From NCBI GenBank assembly GCA_944380625.1, contig CALWIE010000048.1, forward strand, positions 1-16,084: 16,084 bases of DNA, in the 5' to 3' direction. A program made the position numbers and the translations under genes. Below the pieces are notes generated by a model. The model did no database searches, had not been told where the DNA came from, and was given only the letters and a program-made list of their open reading frames with translations. Of the stretch, positions 1 through 5,599 are shown piece by piece. The DNA comes from an uncultured Clostridia bacterium. Its GTDB lineage: Bacteria > Bacillota_A > Clostridia > Oscillospirales > Acutalibacteraceae. The number at the start of each line of letters is the position of its first letter. Positions within the stretch are counted from its first letter, which is position 1.

Positions 1-149
1 CGGCCAGCACCACCCACCGGCAGATGAGCGACGAGCAGCTGAAAGAGGCCGGCGTGGCCCCCGACCTGCTCCGCCTTTCCGGGGGCATCGAGAACCCGGA
101 GGACATTCTCCGGGACATCGACCAGGCCCTGGCAAAAGCTGCCCAGTAA
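1..149 (+). CDS. metY: O-acetylhomoserine sulfhydrylase (MetY-like), C-terminal end only
   Basis: This is the last 48 codons of a gene that begins before the window; the reading frame enters at base 3 and ends at TAA 147-149. The visible tail carries the signature ASTTHRQMSDEQL, then LLRLSGGIEN, and a final EDILRDIDQAL helix. This is the standard C-terminus of PLP-dependent Cys/Met-metabolism enzymes. In that family the Arg of the RLS-GIE segment contacts the substrate carboxylate. The THRQ-x-x-x-EQL-x-x-AGV wording fits MetY, which joins O-acetylhomoserine and sulfide to make homocysteine in the cytosol. The lysine that binds PLP lies outside the window, so a related gamma-synthase or lyase cannot be excluded. 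The gene ends about 60 bases before a bidirectional terminator. Confidence 0.75.
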   Translation, partial: ASTTHRQMSDEQLKEAGVAPDLLRLSGGIENPEDILRDIDQALAKAAQ

Positions 150-212
150 ACCTTTTGTCCCCAGCCTTTCTCAAAGGTCCGCCCCGTTGGGAAAAAGCCC
201 CCGGGCCCTAAA

Positions 213-247
213 AAAAGACGCCCAAGCTTCCCGCCTGGGCGTCTTTT
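213..247. terminator. Bidirectional intrinsic terminator between metY and the lipoprotein gene
   Basis: The arms GACGCCCA (217-224) and TGGGCGTC (236-243) form an 8-bp stem. It is extended by AAAA/TTTT to 12 bp (213-224 with 236-247). On the plus strand the stem runs into TTTTCCCGTTTTT, serving metY. On the minus strand it runs into a run of seven T (complement of 210-216), serving the lipoprotein gene. The convergent layout fits one shared terminator. Confidence 0.85.
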
Positions 248-254
248 CCCGTTT

Positions 255-845
255 TTACTCCTGGGAGAACTCCAGCGTCACCACCTGGACAATGTCCAGG
301 CCCGCCGCGGTTTCCGGCTCGTTCCAGATCTTCTCTATGTCCAAGCTCTTCAGGGCCGTGCCCCCGTCCTCCACAAAGGCGGCCACGGGCACCTCCCGGC
401 CCAGCTCCGCCGGCTGGCGCTGGGTGAGCCGTGCCCCGCCGGAGGAGAGAAGCTCCCCGTCCCATGCCACGGGTTCGCTTCGGAAGCTCACCTTCCCCTG
501 GCTGTGGAGGGCCAGGTCTATGCTCCTGTCCTCCTGGCGGGTAAAGGCCAGCTCCCCGGCGAAGGGTTCGTCCCCCTCCTCCCGGAATAGGGAAACCCCG
601 CCATTTTCCACCCAGGCGCCGTCCTCCAGCACGTAGGCGTGGGCAGAGAGCCTCCCGGCCTCCTCTGGGGCCTCAAAGGAAAAGACCATGGCCTCATCCT
701 CAATCCCCAGCAGGGACAAAAGCTCCCTCTGGCTCTCGTCCAGCTCGTAGGGCTCCACATAGGGACCCGCCTCCTGGGCCGCGCACCCCATGAGGGCCCC
801 GGCCAAAAGCAGGGCCCCAAGCGCCTGGGCAACTCGTTTCTTCAT
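255..845 (-). CDS. Putative secreted lipoprotein, unknown function
   Basis: This encodes a 196-residue protein of no family I recognise. The start is the ATG at 845-843, preceded by a GGGAGGCGGGAG ribosome site. A longer in-frame opening from base 926 is rejected because it would run through the promoter. The N-terminus is a lipoprotein signal: MKKR, then a hydrophobic core ALGALLLAGA, then a lipobox-like LMGC with the acceptor Cys at residue 21 (Met at -2 is less usual). The mature part is acidic and looks beta-rich from about residue 50, with alternating segments such as AHAYVLEDGAWVENGG and LALHSQGKVSFRSEP. It has no cysteine after C21 and no membrane helix. It probably sits on the outer face of the membrane. 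It lies downstream of a two-component system on the same strand, but a terminator and its own promoter lie between, so a working link is only possible. Stop is TAA at 257-255. Confidence 0.8.
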   Translation of the reverse strand: MKKRVAQALGALLLAGALMGCAAQEAGPYVEPYELDESQRELLSLLGIEDEAMVFSFEAPEEAGRLSAHAYVLEDGAWVENGGVSLFREEGDEPFAGELAFTRQEDRSIDLALHSQGKVSFRSEPVAWDGELLSSGGARLTQRQPAELGREVPVAAFVEDGGTALKSLDIEKIWNEPETAAGLDIVQVVTLEFSQE

Positions 846-875
846 GACTCCCGCCTCCCCGTGTTTTCTGGGTTC

Positions 876-904
876 AGTATAGCATGGGGAGGTTTTTGTT
901 GCAA
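876..904 (-). promoter_or_regulatory. Sigma-A promoter of the lipoprotein gene
   Basis: Read on the minus strand, a -35 box TTGCAA (904-899) and a -10 box TATACT (881-876) are separated by exactly 17 bases. This is close to the TTGACA/TATAAT consensus. Transcription should begin near 869, giving a leader of about 24 bases that includes the ribosome site. The -35 box directly follows the T-run of the upstream terminator. Confidence 0.8.
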
Positions 905-933
905 CAAAAATTCCCGGTGAAAACACCGGGAAT
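905..933 (-). terminator. Intrinsic terminator of the two-component operon
   Basis: A perfect 10-bp inverted repeat, ATTCCCGGTG (910-919) and CACCGGGAAT (924-933), surrounds a 4-base loop. On the minus strand it is followed by TTTTTGTTGC. It lies 5 bases after the histidine kinase stop codon, so it ends that operon. Confidence 0.9.
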
Positions 934-938
934 CCTCT

Positions 939-2612
939 TTATTCCGCCGGGGATTCCAGCTCCTTTCCGGGCCCTTCCTGGGAGGCTCCCGCCGCCGGTG
1001 GGGGGGCAGGGGAGATGGGCCGCTGGGCCACCAGGGGGAAGGCCACCGTCGCCAGGAACAGGTCCCCGTCGGTGCGCACTGTAAACCGCCCGCCGCAGGC
1101 CTCGGTAAAGCTCTTGGCAATGGAGAGCCCCAGTCCGCTGCCCTCGGTGGTGCGGTTTTGGTCCCCCCGGACAAACCGGGCGGTCAAGTGGTCGGCGTCC
1201 AGGGTGATCTCGTTGCGGGAGATGTTCCGTATGGAAACCGTGGCCCAGCTGCCCCTGCCGTCGGGGGTGGGCTGGGCGCTGACGGACACATAGGCCCTGG
1301 ACCCCTCCAGGGCGTACTGGTCGCAGCTGCGGATCAGGTTTTGGAACACCCGGTACAGCCGCTGGCCGTCGGCGTGGATGATAAACGCCGTGTCGGGGAT
1401 GTCCACCCGCCAGGTGAGGGTGGACTGGCGCAGGGTCTCCTCCATCTCCCCAAAGGTCTGCTGCAAAAGTTTGCCCACGTCCAGGTCCTCCAGGTCCAGG
1501 GAGATGTTCCCCGTGGCCGCCTTGGAGACCTCGAACACGTCCTGGACAATGTGGTTTAAGCGGTCCGCCTTTTGGGAGATGGTCTGGATGTAATCCACCA
1601 CATGAGGGGGCAGGTCCGGCTCCTTTTTCAAAAGCTCCACGTAGCTGATGATGGAGGTCAGGGGGGTCTTGATGTCGTGGGACACATTGGTGATCAGCTC
1701 CACCTTGGTGCGGTCGGCCTTGATGCCCTCCTCCACCGCCTTCTGGATGCCGGTGCGGATCATGTTCAGCTGCATGGCGCAGTCGTACAGGTTGGAGTTG
1801 GGGGGGATGTGGTTTACGGCGTTTAAGTTCCCCCCGTACATCTCCCGGATCTGGGCCATCAGCACGCTCCAGTCCCGCAGGTCCCGCTTCAGGGCCAGCA
1901 CATACCAGCCGATGGCCCCGATGATCCCCGCGGCGGCAAAGCTCACCACCGCCAGGAGAAAGAAGTCCCGCACCGGGGACCAGTCGTTCCCCTGCAGCCA
2001 GAAGAACACAAGGCCCGAGACCCCTGCCACCCCCACGACCACTCCCACGGTGGAAAAGGCCCGGCGCAGGCTGCGCTGCTCAAAGCTGGTCATGGCCTGG
2101 CAGGCGTTGAGGGCCTCCAGGATCGAGCGGACGATGTTGTGCCGGAAAAACTGCCGGTTTTTTCCAATGTCCAAACACAGGAAGTAGAGGATCACCACCC
2201 CGGTCACAATGGAGAAAAAACCACCCAGGGTGGTGTTCATGTCAAAGACCAGGGCAAAGAACATCCCCATCACCAGGACGAGAAGCTTTATCTCCACCCA
2301 CACCTTTTTCAACCACCCGGCAAGCATCTCCTCAAAGAAGTGCCGGTCCCTTCGGAAGAGGAACATCAGGGCCAAGAGGACCCCCAAAAACATCACCACG
2401 CAGACGCCGGCCACCGGCAGCCACTCTGGGAAATCCCCGTAGGAGACGTGGATGGCAATGTTCCAAATGCTCTCTGCCAGGTAGGGGTCCAGGGCGACCA
2501 GCAGCAGGGAAAACAGCCCCACCGTCACCCCGCACAGCAGGGCGAGGAAGCACAGCCAGGAGACAGCGCCCTTAAAGGCGCTGGCCTCAGTGCTTTTCAA
2601 ATTTGTACCCAA
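939..2612 (-). CDS. Membrane sensor histidine kinase, VanS/OmpR-partner type, altered N-box
   Basis: This is a 557-residue membrane sensor kinase. About six hydrophobic segments (near residues 15-41, 65-86, 108-124, 130-148, 187-206 and 216-241) form the N-terminal half. No large extracellular domain is seen, so it may sense the membrane or a partner. The dimerisation region carries NVSHDIKTPLTS with phospho-acceptor His312. The ATPase part has an N-box starting at Asn425, then ARFVRGDQNR, then the G-box EGSGLGLSIAKS (490-501). The second N-box Asn, which normally helps hold Mg-ATP, is Ser429 and the usual Lys/Arg is Gln432. The classic DxGxG box reads RNISRNE, a form I recall from other clostridial kinases. 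The C-terminus is a Pro/Ala-rich tail. The start is probably TTG at 2612-2610, overlapping the regulator gene by 26 bases; TTG at 2600-2598 is an alternative. It should phosphorylate the adjacent regulator. Confidence 0.93.
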   Translation of the reverse strand: MGTNLKSTEASAFKGAVSWLCFLALLCGVTVGLFSLLLVALDPYLAESIWNIAIHVSYGDFPEWLPVAGVCVVMFLGVLLALMFLFRRDRHFFEEMLAGWLKKVWVEIKLLVLVMGMFFALVFDMNTTLGGFFSIVTGVVILYFLCLDIGKNRQFFRHNIVRSILEALNACQAMTSFEQRSLRRAFSTVGVVVGVAGVSGLVFFWLQGNDWSPVRDFFLLAVVSFAAAGIIGAIGWYVLALKRDLRDWSVLMAQIREMYGGNLNAVNHIPPNSNLYDCAMQLNMIRTGIQKAVEEGIKADRTKVELITNVSHDIKTPLTSIISYVELLKKEPDLPPHVVDYIQTISQKADRLNHIVQDVFEVSKAATGNISLDLEDLDVGKLLQQTFGEMEETLRQSTLTWRVDIPDTAFIIHADGQRLYRVFQNLIRSCDQYALEGSRAYVSVSAQPTPDGRGSWATVSIRNISRNEITLDADHLTARFVRGDQNRTTEGSGLGLSIAKSFTEACGGRFTVRTDGDLFLATVAFPLVAQRPISPAPPPAAGASQEGPGKELESPAE

Positions 2613-3294
2613 TGCCCCACACCACCTTTAAATACTCCGGCTCCCCGGGGTTCAACTCGATCTTCTCCCGAATGCGGCGGATGTGCACCATCACCGTGTT
2701 CTCCGTGGAGTAGGCCGACTCGTTCCAGATCTTGCTGTAGATCTCCTCCGCCGGGAAGATCCGGCCAGGGTTGCGCATCAAAAGCTCCACAATCTTCGTC
2801 TCCGTGGCGGTCAGCTTTACGGGCTCCCCGTCGGCGTAGAGTACGTGTTCGTCCAGGTTGAAGGTCAGCCGCCCGTTTACAATGGTGTTTTCCCCGCTGG
2901 AATGGATGTCCCCCAGGGTGGTGTACCGCCGCAGCTGGGATTTGATCCGGGCCGCCAACTCCATGGGATTGAAGGGTTTTGTCACATAGTCGTCCGCCCC
3001 CATGGAGAGGCCGATGACCTTGTCGCTGTTCTCGCTTTTGGCGGAGAGGACGATGATGGGCAGGTTCTTCTTCTCCCGGATCTTCATGATGGCGGAGAGC
3101 CCATCTAAGCGGGGCATCATCACGTCGATGATAATCAGGTGGATGTCCTTGGTCATGGCCAAATCCAGGGCCTCCATGCCGTCGTAGGCCTTGAAAACGT
3201 TGTACCCCTCGCTCTCCAGGTTCAGAGCGATGGCCCGCACGATCTCCCGGTCGTCATCCACCACCAGAATGTTTTTCTTTTCAGCGCTGTCCAT
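2587..3294 (-). CDS. Response regulator, OmpR/PhoB family (VanR-like)
   Basis: This is a 235-residue cytoplasmic DNA-binding regulator. The receiver domain (about 7-122) shows the acidic pocket VVDDD (11-15), phospho-acceptor Asp57 in IIIDVMMP, the switch Ser84 in IVLSAK, and Lys106 in VTKPFNP. All catalytic residues are present. The winged-helix effector domain (about 138-235) contains LTATETKIVELL, then HIRRIREKI and the final wing GIGYKF, typical of OmpR/PhoB proteins. The ATG at 3294-3292 follows GGGAGG with 8 bases between. It is first in an operon with the kinase, whose start overlaps its end. It is closest in style to VanR-type regulators, though nothing here shows that it controls antibiotic resistance. 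Direct repeats upstream suggest autoregulation. The likely targets are its own promoter and perhaps the divergent pdaA region. Confidence 0.95.
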   Translation of the reverse strand: MDSAEKKNILVVDDDREIVRAIALNLESEGYNVFKAYDGMEALDLAMTKDIHLIIIDVMMPRLDGLSAIMKIREKKNLPIIVLSAKSENSDKVIGLSMGADDYVTKPFNPMELAARIKSQLRRYTTLGDIHSSGENTIVNGRLTFNLDEHVLYADGEPVKLTATETKIVELLMRNPGRIFPAEEIYSKIWNESAYSTENTVMVHIRRIREKIELNPGEPEYLKVVWGIGYKFEKH

Positions 3295-3339
3295 AAGGCG
3301 TCCCTCCCGGGGTTATATTGCAGCATAAGTGTAGTCCCT

Positions 3340-3372
3340 ATTCCTTACGTTCCAAGAAACGAAATTCTTACG
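3340..3372 (-). promoter_or_regulatory. Candidate regulator binding site: direct repeats upstream of the response regulator
   Basis: On the minus strand TTCGTAAGAAT (3374-3364) is repeated as AACGTAAGGAAT (3351-3340), 23 bases apart, about two helical turns. The near copy lies where the -35 box of a weak TATGCT -10 (3327-3322) would be. This layout is usual for a promoter activated by an OmpR-family protein. The spacing and placement are seen; the protein that binds is inferred. Confidence 0.4.
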
Positions 3373-3377
3373 AAAAT

Positions 3378-3386
3378 CATACAGTA
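3378..3386 (+). promoter_or_regulatory. Possible sporulation (sigma-E/sigma-K) -10 element upstream of pdaA
   Basis: CATACAGTA fits the sigma-K -10 form CATAnnnTA exactly and matches seven of eight positions of the sigma-E form CATACAMT. An AAC at 3358-3360 lies at the spacing expected for the short sigma-K -35. No good sigma-E -35 and no convincing sigma-A promoter is seen for pdaA. A short motif like this can occur by chance in an AT-rich gap. Confidence 0.35.
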
Positions 3387-3450
3387 TTTTCCCTTCGGAT
3401 GCAAGTGGCCCGCCCTTCCCGCATAGGGATTAGGGAAAGGGGGCCGTGGG

Positions 3451-4263
3451 ATGCGTGACATTTGGAAAAAACTGCAAGGGAAAAAAGCAGTGCTGGGGGC
3501 CTTGGCCCTGGCCCTGCTGATGTGCCTGTGGGCACCGTTCCAGCCGGGGGAGGCCCCGGCGGTGGCGGCCTCGGGGGAGGTGACCAACTGGGGCCTCTCC
3601 TTCCAGCGGGAGGGGGAGCCCCCCTCCGGCAACGCGGACAGCGCCTACCTGGCCCAGTACAATGCCCTCTACCGGGCGGACACCCAGGAGAAGGTGCTCT
3701 ATCTCACCTTTGACGCGGGCTATGAAAACGGCAATACCGCCCCCATCCTGGACGCCTTGAAGAAGCACCATGCCCCTGCCGCCTTCTTCCTGGTGGGCAA
3801 CTACCTGGAGACCCAGCCCGACCTGGTGCGCCGCATGGGGGAGGAGGGCCATGCCGTGGGCAACCACACCTACTCCCACCCGGATATGTCCCAAATCCGC
3901 ACAGAGGAGGCCTTCCGGGAGGAGCTCCAAAAAAACGAGGCCCTCTACCGGGAGATCACCGGGAAGGATATGGCGAAGCTCTACCGCCCGCCCCAGGGAA
4001 AATTCTCCGAGGAAAACCTGAAGCAGGCCCAGGGCCTGGGCTACCGCACCGTCTTTTGGAGCCTGGCCTATGTGGACTGGTACCAGGACGACCAGCCCAC
4101 CCCGGAGCAGGCCTTTGAAAAGCTCATTCCCCGGGTTCATCCGGGGGCGGTGGTGCTGCTGCACAGCACCTCCTCCACCAACGCCCAGATCCTCGACGAG
4201 CTTCTCACCCGCTGGGAAGAGCTGGGCTACACCTTCGGGCGGCTGGAAGAAATCGTTTTATAG
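3451..4263 (+). CDS. pdaA: Polysaccharide deacetylase, PdaA-type spore-cortex muramic lactam enzyme
   Basis: This is a 270-residue exported NodB-fold deacetylase. PdaA removes the acetyl group from muramic acid in spore cortex peptidoglycan, leading to the muramic delta-lactam needed for germination. The N-terminus is basic with a hydrophobic stretch (14-30) and a possible cleavage near AVAA (37-40). Motifs are in order: YLTFDAGYENG with catalytic Asp88; metal-binding HTYSH (His139, His143); LYRPPQGKFSE (177-187); FWSLAYVDW (202-210); and HPGAVVLLHS with His238. NWGLSFQREGEPP near residue 46 and the TFDxGYENG form, in place of the usual TFDDG, are hallmarks of PdaA rather than generic chitin deacetylases. 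Length matches the family. The ribosome site AAAGGGGG is 7 bases before the ATG. It starts a plus-strand run with two flavoproteins but is 82 bases from the next gene. It implies an endospore-forming ancestry. Confidence 0.88.
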   Translation: MRDIWKKLQGKKAVLGALALALLMCLWAPFQPGEAPAVAASGEVTNWGLSFQREGEPPSGNADSAYLAQYNALYRADTQEKVLYLTFDAGYENGNTAPILDALKKHHAPAAFFLVGNYLETQPDLVRRMGEEGHAVGNHTYSHPDMSQIRTEEAFREELQKNEALYREITGKDMAKLYRPPQGKFSEENLKQAQGLGYRTVFWSLAYVDWYQDDQPTPEQAFEKLIPRVHPGAVVLLHSTSSTNAQILDELLTRWEELGYTFGRLEEIVL

Positions 4264-4285
4264 TTCTAAAAGAGAAATAAAATAT

Positions 4286-4341
4286 CTTCCTTCCCCTGTA
4301 CAATGGAACAACAACCCAAAACATCAAGCAGGGGAGGGAGG
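4286..4341 (+). promoter_or_regulatory. Leader helix that can mask a ribosome binding site
   Basis: Bases 4286-4298 (CTTCCTTCCCCTG) can pair with 4329-4341 (CAGGGGAGGGAGG) over 13 consecutive positions, 11 Watson-Crick and 2 G-U. The loop is about 30 bases. The right arm is the whole ribosome site of the following GTG-start gene. A TACAAT (4299-4304) inside the loop could be a -10 box, though no good -35 precedes it. Any control function is inferred. Confidence 0.4.
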
Positions 4342-4345
4342 CGCT

Positions 4346-5596
4346 GTGGAGCGCTGGGAGATCGTGATCGTGGGGGCGGGGGCCGCCGGACTGATGGCCG
4401 CCTGCGCCGCTGCCCAAACCATGAAAAGCCAGGGCAGAGCCCCCAGCGTACTGCTGCTGGAGGGCAATCCCAAGCCGGGGAAAAAGCTTTTGGCCACCGG
4501 CAACGGCCGCTGCAACCTGACAAACCTTCAGATGGGCGCCCAGCGCTACCACGGGGACAGGGAGGGGGCCGCCCTTCTGCTGGAAAACTACCCGCCGGAC
4601 CGGATCCTGGACGCCTTTTCCCAAATGGGGCTGCTCTGCCAGGCGGACGGGGAGGGCCGGGTGTATCCCCGCAGCCTCCAGGCGGCGGCGGTCCTCCAGG
4701 CCCTGGAGTCCTTCTCCCGAGAGGCGGGCGCGGCCCTTCGCTGCGGCTGGGGCGTCTCCTCCCTCGCCCGGGGAGAGGGAGGCTTCCGCCTGGAAAACCA
4801 GGAGGGGGAATCCCTTTTGGGGAACCGGGTGATCCTGGCCTGTGGGGGGAAGGCCTCCCCCAAGCACAGCTGGGAGGGGGGCGGCTATTCCTTGGCCCAG
4901 CAGCTGGGCCACCGGGTCACGGGCCTGCGCCCCTCCCTGACCTATGTAAAAAGCGGGGGAAGGCCCCTGGGGGCCCTCAAGGGGATGCGGGTCCGGGCCC
5001 GGGTGTCCCTGGTGGGGGAGGGAAAGCCCCTTTGGGAGGAACGGGGGGAGGTCCTCTTTAACGAGGGGGCCCTGTCGGGCATCTGCCTGTTCAACCTGTC
5101 GGCCCAGCTGGAGGGGGCGCCCCAGGGGGCCCAGGTATCCTTGGACCTGTTCCCCGAGCTCTCCTACCGGGAGGTCCTCTCCTATCTCCAGGGGGTGGCC
5201 AAGGCCCACCCGGAGCGCCTGGCCCGGGAGCTCTTCAGTGGGGCCGTAAACCTGCGGGTGGCGTGGCAGCTGGCAAAGGAGCTGGGCTTCCCCGCCGGGG
5301 CCCGCTGCCGGGACCTGGCCCTGCCCCAGCTGCGCCGGGCGGCGTCCCTGGCCCGGGACTGGCGCTTTCCCGCAGCGGGCACAGGGGGCTGGGAGAGCGC
5401 CCAGGTCACCCGGGGCGGGGTGCCCCTGAGGGAGGTGGACATCCCCTCCATGGAGTCGAAAAAGTGCCCGGGCCTCTTCCTTGCCGGGGAGATGCTCAAC
5501 GTGGACGGGGACTGCGGGGGCTACAACCTGCACTGGGCCTGGTCCACGGGCCTGGCGGCGGGAAGCGCTGCCGCCGGAAGAAAGAGGGGAGGATAA
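4346..5596 (+). CDS. NAD(P)/FAD-dependent oxidoreductase, HI0933/BaiN-like family
   Basis: This is a 416-residue soluble flavoprotein. The GTG at 4346 is chosen because GGGGAGGGAGG lies just upstream and the encoded ERWEIVIVGAGAAG puts the FAD-binding GxGxxG at residues 10-15, where the family has it. A longer frame from base 4070 would run through pdaA. Further family marks are GKKLLATGNGRCNLTN (45-60), ILACGGKASP before residue 180, GEVLFNEGALSGICLFNLS mid-protein, and the C-terminal GDCGGYNLHWAWSTG that closes the FAD site. Members include HI0933, YhiN and the BaiN protein of bile-acid converters, but for most the substrate is unknown. I would not infer bile-acid chemistry here. It ends 3 bases before the next flavoprotein gene, so the two are surely co-transcribed. 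Confidence 0.92.
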   Translation: MERWEIVIVGAGAAGLMAACAAAQTMKSQGRAPSVLLLEGNPKPGKKLLATGNGRCNLTNLQMGAQRYHGDREGAALLLENYPPDRILDAFSQMGLLCQADGEGRVYPRSLQAAAVLQALESFSREAGAALRCGWGVSSLARGEGGFRLENQEGESLLGNRVILACGGKASPKHSWEGGGYSLAQQLGHRVTGLRPSLTYVKSGGRPLGALKGMRVRARVSLVGEGKPLWEERGEVLFNEGALSGICLFNLSAQLEGAPQGAQVSLDLFPELSYREVLSYLQGVAKAHPERLARELFSGAVNLRVAWQLAKELGFPAGARCRDLALPQLRRAASLARDWRFPAAGTGGWESAQVTRGGVPLREVDIPSMESKKCPGLFLAGEMLNVDGDCGGYNLHWAWSTGLAAGSAAAGRKRGG

Positions 5597-5599
5597 GGG

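Noticed and set aside
846..926. 27-codon upstream extension of the lipoprotein gene
   Set aside because: It would cross the promoter and place residues ahead of a perfect signal peptide.
4070..4345. Upstream extension of the first flavoprotein frame
   Set aside because: It lies inside pdaA in another frame and reads as Pro/Ser/Arg-rich noise; the GTG at 4346 has a strong ribosome site and puts the FAD motif at the N-terminus.
4205..5533. Antisense open frame (442 codons) opposite the first flavoprotein gene
   Set aside because: No recognisable domain, biased composition, no start signals.
4346..5596. Bile-acid dehydroxylation (BaiN) role for the first flavoprotein
   Set aside because: The family is broad and no other bai gene is in the window.
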